Counted from the first letter of the stretch, positions 11,125 through 23,190 are shown. The stretch is DNA of 64,000 nt from Dasypus novemcinctus (GCF_030445035.2 NC_080680.1:114106228-114170227); one strand, 5' to 3'. Program-made: numbers and translations. The notes: generated by a model not told the origin, from the letters alone.

Positions 11125-11285
11125 AATGCCTGGATACTATCAGTAATCCCATTTTACAGAGGAGAAAGCTGAGGTTCAGACAAATTAAGCAACCTATCCA
11201 AGTTTACTATTCTGACACTGGATAGAGCCAAGAATGGAACCTAGATCTTCTGACTCCAAGTCCAGTGCTCCCGGCTGTCCAAAGA
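11125..11285 (-). mobile_element. MIR, antisense
   Basis: It contains 'cccattttacagaggagaaa' (11149), 'gctgaggttcagacaaatta', 'gcaacctatccaag' and 'tcttctgactccaagtccag', which is the MIR order on the minus strand. Confidence 0.85.
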
Positions 11286-12179
11286 AGAGAGTTCCATGCT
11301 CCCACCTGTCCCCAGCCTCCCTCCTCTACCTGACAAGCCCCCATGAGCTCTCAGTACTGATCTCTTGGAGTGTCATTTGGTCCTTGTGCTATGTCTAAAG
11401 ATAATTATTTACTCCTCCCACAGGGCTCCAAGCTGGCAGAAGCGTGGCTCGTTAGGCGTGCGGGCCAGAGATGCGCACACATCGTCAAGGTCAGCCCTCA
11501 AGCATGGGCCTCAGGATGGTTATTGATGAGCCTGCTGCCCTTTCCCATTGTGGAGCACCATTCTCATACACAGGCCAAGGACTTCCTGCCCATAAATCAG
11601 GTCCTTGTAATAGTAATTAATAGAGCGACCTGCAGAGGGTGAATTCTCCTTTTACAAGGAACCTGAGTAAGTGGGTCTTGGGGATGCACGCATCTGAAAA
11701 ATGAGGGGAGCCACCTTCGACAGAAATACATTGTCAAGGTTTCGTGTGTGTTTTTTTTTTTTTAACTTCTAAGGAGAAATGAGGACTGTTCTGTTCCTGC
11801 AAAAATAGCTTTGCACTAAGAAGTAAATATAAACAGACATATATATCATCTACAACTTGGATGAATGATTTAATCTAGGTTATAGAGAGAAACAAAACAT
11901 GTGAAAGTTTTAGCATCGCACATAGCATGTAGTAGGCGCTCAGTAAGTATTTGTTTAATGTTGAACAAATAAACAAACGCTCTACTGCCAAGCAAGCCAC
12001 TCAAGATGGAAAACTTTAGTGGTTCGACTGGGCATTTTGACCACATGCCAAAAAAAAAATTCATTTCTTTTTCTTCAATGAAACTGGTCCAATGGTGACT
12101 GTGTTTTTGGAATAATTAGAGATTAAGCGGAATTTTAGACTTGACATACGTGCCAATTTAAGTATATGGCTTTTAATTA
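11286..12179. other. Mostly unique DNA with a possible L2 scrap
   Basis: 'gtagtaggcgctcagtaagt' near 11929 and 'atttgtttaatgttgaacaa' resemble an L2 3' end on the plus strand (about 11905-11985). The remainder has no recognisable feature. Confidence 0.4.
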
Positions 12180-12345
12180 CAGTGTGGGGCAGTGAGAAAT
12201 AAGCCAAAGGATCCAGAATCAGAAGATTTGGGTTAAAGTGCCACTTCTGCCTTTTACTAGCTGTGAGACATTGGACCAATCATTTCACTTCTCCAGTCCT
12301 CAGTTTCCACCTCTGTAGATTGGGAGTAACAATAACAGAGGACTC
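12180..12345 (+). mobile_element. MIR
   Basis: The blocks 'tttactagctgtgagacatt' (12253), 'cctcagtttccacctctgta' and 'gattgggagtaacaataa' match the MIR core and 3' part in order. Confidence 0.85.
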
Positions 12346-13794
12346 TAGTATTGGTGAGCAAGGGCTGACAATGTCTGTGAAAGGACTTTGTTGGACATAA
12401 ATTGGATGCAAATGTGAGTTGTTATTTATGCTATTAGTATGCACATCAATATTGTGTGAATGGGATGAGTGACAAGCTTTTAATTATGGTGTTAATGATT
12501 ATGAATAGCAATTGATTTGAGTGGTTTGTGCCATTGCTCAGGTCCACTGAAGCTGGAGTCACCTACTGAACCCCCTGTGTAGAGTTGGAAAGCCAAGGAA
12601 AGTATGGGTTCTGCCCATCCTCCAGGGCCCTCGTGGTTATTTTGGAAACTGCACAGGCTGATGGAATCCAAGTGAAGAGCTCTGCTGGATTTCCCCATCA
12701 TGTGCTGTGATCAGAGAGTGTGGGACACACGACTCCATGGGTGCCAAATCAGAGCAGTGTGTTTGGGTTGCAGTTTGCTCATGTGTGCAAATTCTATCCT
12801 GGAGCCGAATCCAAAGAGGAGACAACATCAATGCATGATACTGACCCTAAGAAACAGAACCCTCTTGCTGAAGGACAGCCTGCAGGTGAGAAGGAGCCCA
12901 GCCTCCTTGGGTTTGTTCTAACACATTTCTCTCCCCACAGACGTGTTGGTTAAGGACTCAGTCTCAAAGATAAACACAGGGCCAGTCCTGAGCTTGCAGA
13001 CAGAGGGCTTTAACTGCCCCCTCCACTTCTAATCTGTAAGAAATTGAGCACTGGAATAGAATAAGAATATAAACAATCACATTTTAAGCTCCAAGTCCCC
13101 ATCTTATTTCTATTTAAAAAGGTAACCTTTAATCTCTTTCGGATCTCAAGTTTTCTTTTCCACAGAAGCTTTGTCTTTGCACCATTTCAGTCATTTGTAT
13201 CCCTGCTAGCTCTGCTCCACTTGATCAAACTAACCTGGATAATGTGGGAGCTATTAAGAGAACACTCCATTTCCTTGGGGAGGAATTTATTCCCATCATC
13301 ACTGATAATAGAAAGTCCTTTTCTAGGCTTGATGCTAATGACTTCTCAATCCATACTGGGGGTGCATTTTCTCCATTTGTTGGTTATTCTCAAGCTATCA
13401 CTTGCAGTTTTGGGGAAGCAGGCATAGAATATGCTTCATGGACCAATTTTGTGCTCTGTTTTTATTATTGTCAGCAATGTGGATAGGCAGTAGAAGTGAA
13501 TGGGTGTTGGATAATCAGTTTTATTGGTGATTAGACAAAGAAAACATGAAGTGTTTCTATTTTGCTTCTTGTTTGGAATTTAGAACGGATTTATAAAGAA
13601 ACAATGAGATGGTGTCATCAGACTTTAATACTTCACAATTTAATTCTATGTTTAAAAAGGGAGATTTCTTATAGGCATGTAGGTAAGTTATTCTAACTCC
13701 TTAAATGTTTAAAATTGAATTTATTATCATCCCTCATACATAAGTTCTTCCTCAATGGAGTCACATTGTTTTTGTCATTCCAGCTTAAAATTCC
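12346..13794. other. Unique DNA, nothing recognised
   Basis: An open stretch of 80 codons on the plus strand at 13244-13486 has no domain I know and no convincing splice or start context. It is reported only as sequence without a call. No repeats are recognised. Confidence 0.4.
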
Positions 13795-14492
13795 AGAGTC
13801 TTCTATAAATCTTTCTTTCTTTTCCCACATATCTATTCTCTAATTCCTCCAAATCGGTTCTTGGAGTAGTAATTTCTTTATTGTCCCATCTCTACCTTCC
13901 TGGGTGAGGCCATTACTACTGTGCACAGAGGCGACAAAAGGTGCCTCTTAACTGTTCACCTTGACTCCAAGATCTCTTGACTCCAATTGTTCTGCAAGCT
14001 GCCTCAAGGTCAGTCCTCTGAAAGCAATCCTCTGCTCATGTCACGTCCCTGCTCCAAATCATCACTGACTTCCCATTTCTAGTAAATAAGGTCCAAGCTG
14101 TCTGTGTGAGATTTAGAGTTCCCCATAGCTGAGCACCAACTGACTCATAACTTTAAGACTTTTCTCCTCTGTTCCTCTAATACCCAGGTGCATGGGTCAC
14201 CTCCTTTTTTTGCCCCCATGTCTTTCCTCATGCTGTTCTTTCTTCCTGGGATTTCATTCCCTCACATCTTTATGCATGCTTTTGAAAAGCTCTTCTTTAA
14301 TCAAGTTTTTAATGGCCATTACAGAATACTGCATTATAGTTATATGTATATCTTTTATATATCTCCCATTATACAAGTAGTTGTAAATGACCGAGCTATG
14401 CCTTATATATCCTTACCCCTTCCATAGTGCTTAACAGAATGGCCTGAACAGAATATACTTCCAATAAGCGTATTTACAGAATGAATGAGACT
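13795..14492 (+). mobile_element. L2 LINE 3' half
   Basis: A sense L2 about 700 bp long. It has 'gctcatgtcacgtccctgct' (14034), 'aataaggtccaagctgt', 'catgctgttctttcttcctg' (14230) and a decayed terminal 'gaatgaatgag'. Frames are broken. Confidence 0.8.
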
Positions 14493-15589
14493 GTAAATAG
14501 AGATAGAATCAACATATTGTTTAAATTTTAGGTGACATCATACCCTGGAGTATAATGAATGGAAATCTTTCAAAATTTAACTGATAACTTTCAGAGTGTT
14601 ATGGAATTGAGAATTTTAAAATCTTTTCAGTCTCACTGAGACTGGAGTTCTCTATTGTTCTCTTGCTTCATCCTCTCTTCCTTTTCATTTCCTTGGACCC
14701 TTACTGCTTCACCGTCTCATAAATATAGCATGTTTTATAGAGAAAAAAATTAAGCTGTCAACACTTAAAGATACATGGCAAGTAAATACCTTATCTTTAG
14801 CTCTGCCAAACTGTCTCCATTATCCAGGCACAGCATGGGCATAAAGGCAGCTCTTTGGGATCGGGTCATGGGCAAAACCATGTGGTGGATCACTCTAGCC
14901 AGAGCTATCACTGGAACAAGTCAGCAGCCTCCTGGAAACCTCAGCCTTTTGGTTTCTTTTAAACTGACGTCCTCATATTCTAGAACATGGTCCTCCTACT
15001 GATGTTTTTGAAGGGTGTAGGAGCCTATGAGGTGGTGCCAAGAGGCATTTGAACACATGTGTGCACATGTGTACGACTGGGCCTTTTTGAATTTATGGGG
15101 TGGTTTTACCCAGAAGTTCCAAGATCTTTTGAGACATAGAAAGAAAATGCAAGGCTTAATTTATTACTGTGTAAAAGGAAGGCCGTAGTCCAAGGACTCA
15201 GAGGTTTGGTTTGGACAAGCACCCAGAAGTTGGGATGACTATCTGCAGCTCTTGCATCTGCATATTTGGGTTGGATCAATTGAGGACAGGCGTCGTCAAG
15301 ACATTTCAGTACTCCTTACTGCCATCCAGGCTAGAAAATAGCACCTCCTTTGCCATAATACATTTCCATGCAGGGAACTGGAAGGCCAAACAGTCAAAAT
15401 AGAGAGAGAAAAAAAACAAAGTTGATTTAGTTTCTTCAGAACTGCCATTGGTTCATTGCCTTCAAAGATGTGGTTACATCTTTATTTTGCAAAAAGCTGG
15501 GTCAGGCTATGACACACAAATGTTACAAGTTAAAAATGGGCAGTTTTACAACAGAATCCACAGAACTTGATTTCTAAAGGGCATCTTGT
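14493..15589. other. Unique DNA, nothing recognised
   Basis: It is AT-rich and shows no repeat family, gene or RNA signature that I can support. Confidence 0.4.
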
Positions 15590-15705
15590 GGAACCGTCTT
15601 CTTACACAGATTATCAAACTGAGGCATGTAGAGAAGAAATGGCTTGTCAAAGACTAAAAGAGTAGGACCGGCATTCACTCCAGAGTCCTGGCATTTAGTC
15701 AACAT
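15590..15705 (-). mobile_element. MIR, antisense, degenerate
   Basis: 'cacagattatcaaactgagg' (15605), 'gtagagaagaaatggcttg' and 'cactccagagtcctggcatt' follow the MIR minus-strand order. Confidence 0.6.
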
Positions 15706-16449
15706 GGTTACTTTAAATCATCACCCGGCCAGTTCATGTAGATGGACTGAGTGGGCTGAGAGCCGACTCTGGTAGGATTTAGTTTGGAAGAGAAAAGCCC
15801 ATTTATCCAGACTCCAATTTAGAGATGCACATCGCACCAGCCAGAGAATCAACCAATCAGAAATCAAAGGAAATGGGTCAGTGTGCCAAGAACCTGAAAC
15901 CAAGCAAAAGACAGGGAGTCCTGAGGCCAGTGTCAAAGCAGCGAAAGAACTGCAGTCAAGAGAGCTGGCCAAAGGGTTCCAAGAGGCAAGATGCTTCTGG
16001 GCTTACATCTGTGATTATAGCCATATTTTCAAGTTCCTTCTTGCTTTGCATTTTTGGTTTCTAACAGTTTCAGAGACCTCCTGATGGAAGAAGCTTATGA
16101 AATCCAGTTTCTAATTTATTGGTGCAGTGTGTCTGTCCAGTCTTACTATCCTTAAAAATCAAATTTAAACATAGGAATATTAGCAAGGCAAAAGGCTATC
16201 CAGATGGGATCATAGAGCAGGAGGAACACTTAAAACACTTCCAGACAAGCGTTTTTGAACTCCACCAAAGATGAAGTCTCCTTAACTATAGATCTTGCAC
16301 AAGAAGGAAACCAAGATTATTTAATTCAGTTCTTTGCCTTCAAGTAAATGAGGCATTTTTATCCCACCTTTCTGTTTCCCAATACGTTAGTGATACCAAA
16401 TATATCAGAGGATTGACTCAATATCAAAGAAGTCTTAAATCTAAAACTA
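15706..16449. other. Unique DNA, nothing recognised
   Basis: Small open frames near 15820-16080 have no recognisable domain. No repeat signature is seen. Confidence 0.4.
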
Positions 16450-17615
16450 TGCACAGAGAAGTCACGGATTGTGACTCTTAGAAGCCAGAAGGGGTTCACT
16501 GAGAGTTGTTCATGCTGGACTAGTTTTTTTTCCAAAAAGGTTGGAAATTTGGTTAACAAGGGAGATGCTGTAGACATAGTATATCTGGATCTTGGTTTTC
16601 TGATGTGTCTGTACTTGACTAAAGACCATAGAATCTCACAAGTGGAAGGCAGCATAGACATAATTTCTTCCCAGTGCTTTAAGATCTTATAAGATGATGG
16701 TGACTGATGCTACAATTAGAATAGATTATGACTAATGAATGACCACACTCAGAAAGAGCTGCTTAATGGTTGGGAAGGCAACCTGGCACTTCATTTGGTA
16801 TTCTCTTTGCTTATTTCCAGTTACGTAATTTATATTTGAAGACGACTTGTTGAGCAATGTTATACATGGCGATTTGGGTGTGGTGTCAAAATGATGATGA
16901 TAGAATCAGAATCCATGATTCCCCATAGCTGAAACTATGGGCAAAGTCTAGAAAGAAATGTAATAGAGATGGATGGAAAGTACTGTGGAAAATAATGCAA
17001 GTAAAATGTGAAAAATACATGGCTGACACAACAGATAACCCTCCCTCTCCAAAACAACAAAAAAATCAACAACAGGGTTGGCAAACTTGGTAGAATTCAA
17101 GGTAGTCAAAGAACTAGAAACATCAAGATTAATCTTGGGTCCAGGACAGGCAAGGCAATGTTTTTATTATTCTGTTCTGATGAGGTTAAACATAAAGTAT
17201 GACCTTTAGTTCTAATAATCCTAATAAAGGAGGGAAAAGATGAAGCAGGAAGGAGTCCCAAAGAAAAGGACCAAGGTTGTTGATGCATCTAAAATGATGC
17301 CATTGTGAAAGTCAAAAGAACTGAAGACATTTGGAGAAGATTTCAGGGAGGGATCCAGGGAGAGACACAACAGTGGTCCTCAAATTCTTGAATTGCTCTC
17401 AGAAGGAAGAGGAATGAGGCTTATCCAGTGACAAAGAGAGGGCATTTACAGGAGAAGAGTTTAGCCCAATCTTAGGAAGCACTTTCTAAAGATGAACTCC
17501 ACTGAAATGAACCCAAAAGGTTCCAAGTGGAAGGTGTTTTGAAGGCTTCCTGAATAGAGATGGGATTGGCATCAATTATCTTAAAGCTATGTTTCAATTC
17601 TGAGATCCTATGTTT
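16450..17615 (+). mobile_element. CR1/L3 LINE, ORF2 end and 3' region, decayed
   Basis: One frame at about 16550-16600 reads NKGDAVDIVYLDLG, matching the CR1-type reverse-transcriptase block normally ending in YLDFSKAFDTV. The DNA that follows (tactgatgctacaatta-like block near 16706, then a 'gaatgaccacactcag' block) fits downstream ORF2. The 3' end matches CR1/L3: 'ttagcccaatcttaggaagc' (17461), 'gctgaagg..gaggtt'-type remnants, and 'aattctgagatcctatg' (17595). Stops and frameshifts are frequent, so it is long dead. The stretch 16800-17330 is only weakly supported. Confidence 0.7.
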
Positions 17616-17974
17616 TTTCAATCTGTGAATTTGCTTTTTGTAGAGAAAATGATTGGTCTCTAGACAAGCAAATAATGTGACGTAATGGAATGCTTATCCT
17701 ATTTAACAGATGACACTTTTCAAAGGACATGTTTATTTATAAGCTGTTAACTTACCCATTTATAGAAGTAGGTCCCTAATGAAACTTTCTGCATTAAATC
17801 TTAGTTATTATTTTAGTCTACTTTAGCTGTTTTAATTTAAATACTTATATCTTCTGGAAGTGGTTTAGTGAATTCAAAAGTTATGCAATCCACAGTTTTA
17901 ACTCAAGCAGATTTTTCCATAATTATTCTGAATGAATTACACTATTCTGAACACGGGAATGATATCTACTAAAG
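17616..17974. other. Unique AT-rich DNA
   Basis: It contains many TTAATTT/TTATTTAT words and no recognisable element. Confidence 0.4.
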
Positions 17975-18235
17975 AGATATACTAATAATGATGATGATGA
18001 TGGCTTGGTTGTTTGAAAGTGCTCACTATGTGCTGGGTGTGATGCTAAGCATTGATTCACTAATTTAGTGGTATTTAAATCCTTAACTTTCAGAGTAACT
18101 GTATGAAGTAGCTATAATTATTCCCATCTTACAGATGAAGTCACAGAGAGGTTCATTGATTTGCCCCGGGGCATGTTGTTAGAAGGAAGCAATGCTAGAG
18201 TTGTGGCTCCAGAGTCTATATTCTCGTTGCTGGTT
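17975..18235 (-). mobile_element. MIR, antisense, near full length
   Basis: It starts at a GAT-repeat remnant of the MIR tail (17986-18002). 'gctcactatgtgctgggtgt' (18021), 'cccatcttacagatgaagtc' and 'cacagagaggttcattgat' follow. Confidence 0.9.
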
Positions 18236-18599
18236 TTTTATGATTAACAACATTCAGAGGTTACAACCTTCCAGTTAGAAGTAGAAATAAACCGTGGAAT
18301 CCTGCCTGTGGTCAGGGTCATTGTACCCTAGGGTAGCCTCATGAAAAACCTCTAATCTGCTTTAAGAGACAAATGGTTTTATTGACTCAGTCCTCCCTTC
18401 CATAGAGACAGGTGGGCGTGTTGACCACTTTGTGATCTAGTGGTTAGTTGATGTCTAATTCCAAGTCATCCCCAAAGGGTAGTACTTCTACCACCTGCAA
18501 CTTGGGCTGTTCAGTAGTTTTGATTTGAATATCGTCAGACTAGAGAATTTAGCTAAGCTGCTTCTGCCTTGTAAGATTTGACTTCTTTAGACCCAAACT

Positions 18600-18785
18600 C
18601 AATTCCTAACTCGGTGTCTCACAAGCTGTATGGACTGGGGGCAAATCACCATCCCATGTGGCAACTTCTTCCTTGTGAAATGGATATTCCAACACACATG
18701 TTACAGAGAGTTTTATGAAGATTACATGAGAGATTCTGCATAAACTCTCCTGCAAAGGACTGGCAGATAACGTAAGCATTCTAGA
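18600..18785 (+). mobile_element. MIR, degenerate
   Basis: The order 'cacaagctgtatggactggg', 'gcaacttcttccttgtgaaa', 'tggatattcc', then 'gaagattacatgaga' fits a diverged MIR. Confidence 0.5.
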
Positions 18786-19549
18786 CATGGGATTTCTTTC
18801 TCTTTCATTTGATAGAGCTCTATAGTCCACTTACAATTTTTGATACAAGTTGGTGACTGGAAAGTTCACCTTGTAATCTGAGTTTCCATTTGAGGGTAAA
18901 GAAGAAGCACATCGAGAGAGGCTTCCAAGAGTAGTTCTCCAAGTTTAAGTGCTTTCTGTGTGCCTCTAGTGGGGAGCTTCATTCCAATGCAATGTGTAAC
19001 TGGGAATTTTTCCATTCTGTGCCAAAAAAAAAAAAAAAAAAAAAAATTCCTTTGCACTGTAATGCTCCCCATTCTTGGCATTAATGATATGGTTGTGTTT
19101 TAGACACAGCCACCATGTTTAAGGCATTTTCCACAAGGTGACCAGTCATTCTGCAAACACATTCAGGACCGATTACGTGCTTGCCTTTTAGAAACAGGGC
19201 ACAGTGCTGGTTGCCTAACAGCATGGAGGGAAGGAGCTCTGGGACACAATGTAATCGAGGTGTGCGCAAAGTGTTCCACGAATAGGGAGAATAAATAAGG
19301 GCAGGAGAAGGGAAGCCCTTCCACCTAACCACAAATTTGAACATTCAAGAAAGACCTGCACAAATGAACATTTTGTGGGTTGTGGGTGAACCTGACCAAA
19401 TAACATCTTGCTTCTTCAGACTGCCACAAATAGATTTTTTTTTCTCCTCTGGACAACAGGGCTCATAATTAATTCTTTGCCATCTCTTGACCTTTTTGAA
19501 TAGAAAAGAGTATCTTGATTAGCTGGCCTACTGATACTTCCTTCTTTTT
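18786..19549. other. Mostly unique DNA with a 23-nt poly(A) run
   Basis: The A run lies at 19024-19046 without a recognisable element upstream. A weak antisense L2-like phrase occurs near 19180-19250. Nothing else is supported. Confidence 0.4.
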
Positions 19550-19790
19550 TTTAAACAAATTTTCCTTGTGTTAAAGTAAAACACACATGATGCTGCAAAT
19601 TAGGAAAAAAACAAAAAATACAAAGAAAAAGATGGAAATTGTTTGTAACCTATTATGCAGACATTATCTCTGTTATCATTTAAGGGAATTGGTCTCATTT
19701 TTTCCTTGTATACCTAAATATGGGATTATAGTATAGATTGCTTTATATACTGCTTTTTAATGTAATAGGCTATGAATATTGGTGTTTTTA
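19550..19790 (-). mobile_element. L1M (L1ME-type) 3' region, antisense
   Basis: T-rich start, then 'tttgtaacctattatgcaga' (19641), 'cagacattatctctgttat' and 'tatgggattatagtatagat' (19719), which follow the reversed L1ME 3' UTR. Confidence 0.65.
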
Positions 19791-19794
19791 CAAA

Positions 19795-20415
19795 AGGCAG
19801 ATATGAAACTTTGGAAAAAAATCTGGAAGTTACTTATTAAAGTACACATACACCTACTCAGCAATTACTTCCTAGGTATATACCCAAGATAAATAAAGCA
19901 GTTATTCATAAGAACACTTGCACAAGAATATTCACAGCAGCTCTTCATAATAGCTCACATATCCATCAGAAAGTGAATAGAAAACCTGTGGATTATTCAT
20001 GCAGTGGAATACTATTCAGCAGTAAAAAAGGAACACACATTATTGACACATGCAACAGCATGGATGAATCTCAAAAGCATTAGGCTGAGTGAAAAAAACC
20101 AGACTTGAAAAAAAGAGTACATGTTGTATGATTCCATTTATATGATGTTTGGAAACAAAAAAAAAAGGTAATCTATGAAAAAAAAGGCCTAACATTTTTT
20201 TTTTTGTATGTGTGTGTGGGTGGTTGGGGGTGGGTTGGGGGCGCAATTGACTGGGAAAGGGCAGGAGGAAAATTTCTGTAATGATGGCAGTATTCCATAT
20301 CTTAGCAGGGATTTGTGTCACATAGATGTACACATTTGTGAAAATTCACCAAATGGCACACTGAAGATTTGTGCATTTCACTGCACATAAATTTTACTTA
20401 AAATAAAATAAAAAA
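19795..20415 (+). mobile_element. L1M 3' end, sense
   Basis: The ORF2-distal and 3' UTR signatures run in order: 'tatacccaagataaataaag' (19878), 'cagtggaatactattcagca' (20002), 'tgtatgattccatttatatg' (20125), and a terminal 'aaataaaataaaaaaac' tail near 20400. It abuts an antisense L1 fragment at 19790, so two insertions meet head to head. Confidence 0.85.
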
Positions 20416-20439
20416 ACATCTTAATACCTACTTTAAGCC

Positions 20440-21300
20440 TGTGTTTCCTCATCAGCAAAGCAAAAATAGAAATATCTACATGCAAGGGGGAAAATTACAA
20501 AAAGGCATATTTATAAGCCATAATGCCTTTACATAGTGCTCCAAAAATGAAAACAGTGCTTCAAAACATGAACGTTTATTCAAAAAAGAAAAGGCCATGC
20601 AACTCACTAAAGAGAAACTGACTCTGCAACAGAGAAATGGGAAAATAAATGAATTAGGCAATACAAGAAGAAATATACATAGTTAGTAACCAGGAATTAA
20701 TGTTCAAACTCATGAGCAATAGAATATATAAAATAAAATAATTTCTCTTTATTGAGCACCTAGTAGGTTTACATGCATCAGATATAGTCAATCCCACTGG
20801 TAATCCAAAAGTGAAAATGAATCAATAATTTCCTTTTTCTCCTAATAAATTACTGAATATTAAAAAATGAAAATAAAACAATAATTTCCTTTTTCTTCTA
20901 ATAAATTACTGAATATTAAAAAATGAAAATAAAACAATAATTTCCTTTTTCTTCTAATAAATTACTGAATATTAAAGAAGGGTAGTAATGCTGGAGAAAG
21001 TGTGATTGGACAAGCACATCCAGACATTCATAGTGGGCTATACTTGGTTATTATTTTTTCGAAAGTGTTTTTTTGCCATATGGTCAAAAGTTTTTAAAAA
21101 CAAAATACCTGTTGAATTAGTGATTCCCATTCTGGGATCTTTTCTAGGAAATAATCAAAAGGTGCACAAAATGCAATTATGAAAATGTTCATTCCAATAT
21201 TGGTTTTAAATTCAAAAACTAAATCTGTGCATCCAATATAAAAGACTGATAAAATAATTTATTGATGTGCACCCACATATTGGAATAATGGTGAGCTTAT
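20440..21300 (+). mobile_element. L1M internal/3' fragment, sense
   Basis: The decayed ORF2 end 'gattcccattctgggatctt' (21122), 'tctaggaaataatcaaaagg', 'aaaatgttcattccaatat' and 'acatattggaataatgg' is in L1M order. A 56-bp minisatellite has grown inside it. Confidence 0.65.
20823..20976 (+). repeat. 56-bp minisatellite, about 2.7 copies
   Basis: The unit starts 'caataatttcctttttct' at 20823, 20879 and 20935, giving an exact 56-bp period. Units differ at only a few bases within the aligned parts. A diverged flank at 20808-20822 shows the ancestral edge. It lies in an L1M copy and is A/T-rich. Confidence 0.95.
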
Positions 21301-21539
21301 TAATTTTCTTTACTAAAATCTCCTAATTCCATCAGATCACTGATCAGGGTCCTTTGGGGTACAAAAAAAAGGGAAACTCTTCTTTATCTTGTTCTCCCCT
21401 GGAGAGGAACAGGGAGCATTTAAGGCCAGATTTGCACATTGTTTTCTTTTCTGCATTTGTGCATTCTAAGTAGTGGGGACATCTTGCAAGAAGGGCCTAC
21501 GGCTGGGCAAGTGTATTTTCACGGATCTGTGGACATGTG
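21301..21539. other. Unique DNA
   Basis: Nothing recognised. Confidence 0.4.
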
Positions 21540-21675
21540 TGTGTGTGAATTTTTTTTCTTTGCCTCCCTATCTTCCTTCATCTCTTCCAGCTTCCCCTCT
21601 CTTTCCTCTTTCATCAACCTTTTGCCTTCATTTCCTCTTTCCTTGATCTTTTCCTTTGTCTTTTCTCCTTCATCT
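21540..21675. repeat. CT-rich low-complexity tract
   Basis: The plus strand is dominated by cttcc/tttcc/ctttc words. The short Ser/Phe-rich frame here is a composition artefact. Confidence 0.75.
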
Positions 21676-21804
21676 TGGACACTGAATTAGTGTTGCAAAT
21701 GCTCTCAGGGCCCCCCTTCTCTGTGCTCCTACAGCTCACTGCACACAATCTTATCTATCACAGGACACTCCAGATTGTATTATCTGCTTACTGGTCTCCT
21801 TCTT

Positions 21805-22282
21805 TTATTTTTTTTAAAGGTTTATTTTTATTTTTTTCTCCCCGTTCATTCCCCCCATTGTCTGCTCTCTGTGCCCATTCACTGTGTGTTCTTCTGTGTC
21901 TGCTTGTATTCTCATTAGGCGGCTCTGGGAACTGATTCTGGAGTAGGAGAGTGGCGATTACTCTCTTGTGCCACCTCAACTCCCTGTTCTGCTATGTCTT
22001 TTTATTTTCTGTCCTCTGTGTCTCTTCTTGCGCCATCTTGCTGCACCAGCTCTCCACGCTGGCTGGCACTCTTGCATAGGGTGGCTTTCCTGTGCTAGGT
22101 GGCATTCCCACACAGGGTGGCACTCCTGTGTGGGGTGACAGACCCGTGTTGGCCAGCACTCCTCATGGGTCAGCCTGCCACAAGGGCCAGCTCGCCCTCA
22201 CCAGGAGGCCCTGGGCATCGAACCCTGGATCTCCTGTATGGTAGATGGGAGCCCAGTTGGTTGAACCACATCCATTTTCCCT
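21805..22282 (-). mobile_element. DAS-SINE, long (about 475 bp) class, antisense
   Basis: The T-rich tail start is followed by 'attgtctgctctctgtgccc' (21857), shared with the other DAS-SINE tails. An extra internal block (gattactctcttgtgccacc near 21955) and the tRNA-like head end at 22282. It is the same class as the element at 40005. The TSD is not clean: gtctccttct near 21794 and gtcctttct near 22286 are only similar. Confidence 0.9.
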
Positions 22283-22384
22283 AGTGTCCTTTCTGAGGGT
22301 TGGAATGATGCCTTAATTATCTCTGTGATGCCCCCATTCCACCTCCCGCACACAGTGAGTGTTCAATATATATAACTGAGAGAT

Positions 22385-22650
22385 CGTATAAAATAGCGGT
22401 TGAATGGCCAAACTTGCCTGAGCTTTAATCTTGACTTTGCCATTTCTTAGCTGGGTGACCCTGAGTGTGTTACCTGGGTGTTACTTATCTGTACCTCAGT
22501 TTCCTTATCTGTAAAATGGGGTTAATGAAAGATATTATACTCAGAGTTATTTTGAGGATTAAATGAATTAATACATGTAAAGCCCTTAGAACAATGCCTG
22601 GAAAGTAGTAAGTCCTCAATCAATGGTTGCTGCTATTAATATTCACATAT
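22385..22650 (+). mobile_element. MIR, full length
   Basis: 'tttcttagctgggtgaccct' (22443), 'gtacctcagtttccttatct', 'gtaaaatggggttaatgaaa' and 'aatgcctggaaagtagtaag' are in MIR order. Confidence 0.95.
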
Positions 22651-22779
22651 CTACAGCAAATACTCTTTTGCAGAAAAATTGTGCTGTTGAGGTAAACATA
22701 GCTGTATTTATCAATCAGTTCTAATTGCTAGACAGTAAACCAGTTGTATGGAGGGCATGGAAACACATTATTTTTCTCT

Positions 22780-22855
22780 TGAAGTTCAGTCCTTGGCAAA
22801 ACGCTTGGCTTATAGTAGGTGCTCACTGAATGTTTGATAAACATGTGGATCAATT
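22780..22855 (+). mobile_element. L2 3'-end fragment
   Basis: 'cttggcttatagtaggtgct' (22804) followed by 'cactgaatgtttgataaac' is the L2 terminus. Confidence 0.6.
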
Positions 22856-22969
22856 TCAAATGAAAAAAAGTGAGAAAAATATGTGGGTGCTATAACATTC
22901 AATTTTAGTGTGTAATGACTAGAAAAGGTCTCTGATTTGAAATTGGATGTTTAAACATCTTTTAGGAGG

Positions 22970-23190
22970 AGTCCACATGGCTTAATAGGAAAAGCAGCAG
23001 GGATAGCGTTAAATGGTTTGGCTCTAATCTGGACTCCGCCACTCAGTAGCTGTGTGACTACAGGCAAGTTACCTAATCTCTCTGATCCACAGTGTTTTTC
23101 TTTGTGAGACTGAAATAATGATTCTTACCCTTTAGATATTTTATGAGAATTAAATGTGGTAAGTTACGTAGAGCTTTGTGTTGTGTGTTT
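22970..23190 (+). mobile_element. MIR
   Basis: 'cactcagtagctgtgtgact' (23040), 'acaggcaagttacctaatct' and 'tttatgagaattaaatgtgg' follow the MIR order. Confidence 0.9.

Noticed and set aside
13221-13486. 80-codon frame with varied amino-acid composition
   Set aside because: It was considered as a retrocopy or exon, but no family is recognised, and start and splice context are unconvincing.
20823-20976. CRISPR-like array
   Set aside because: The units are directly contiguous without spacers and lie in an L1; it is a minisatellite in a mammalian genome.
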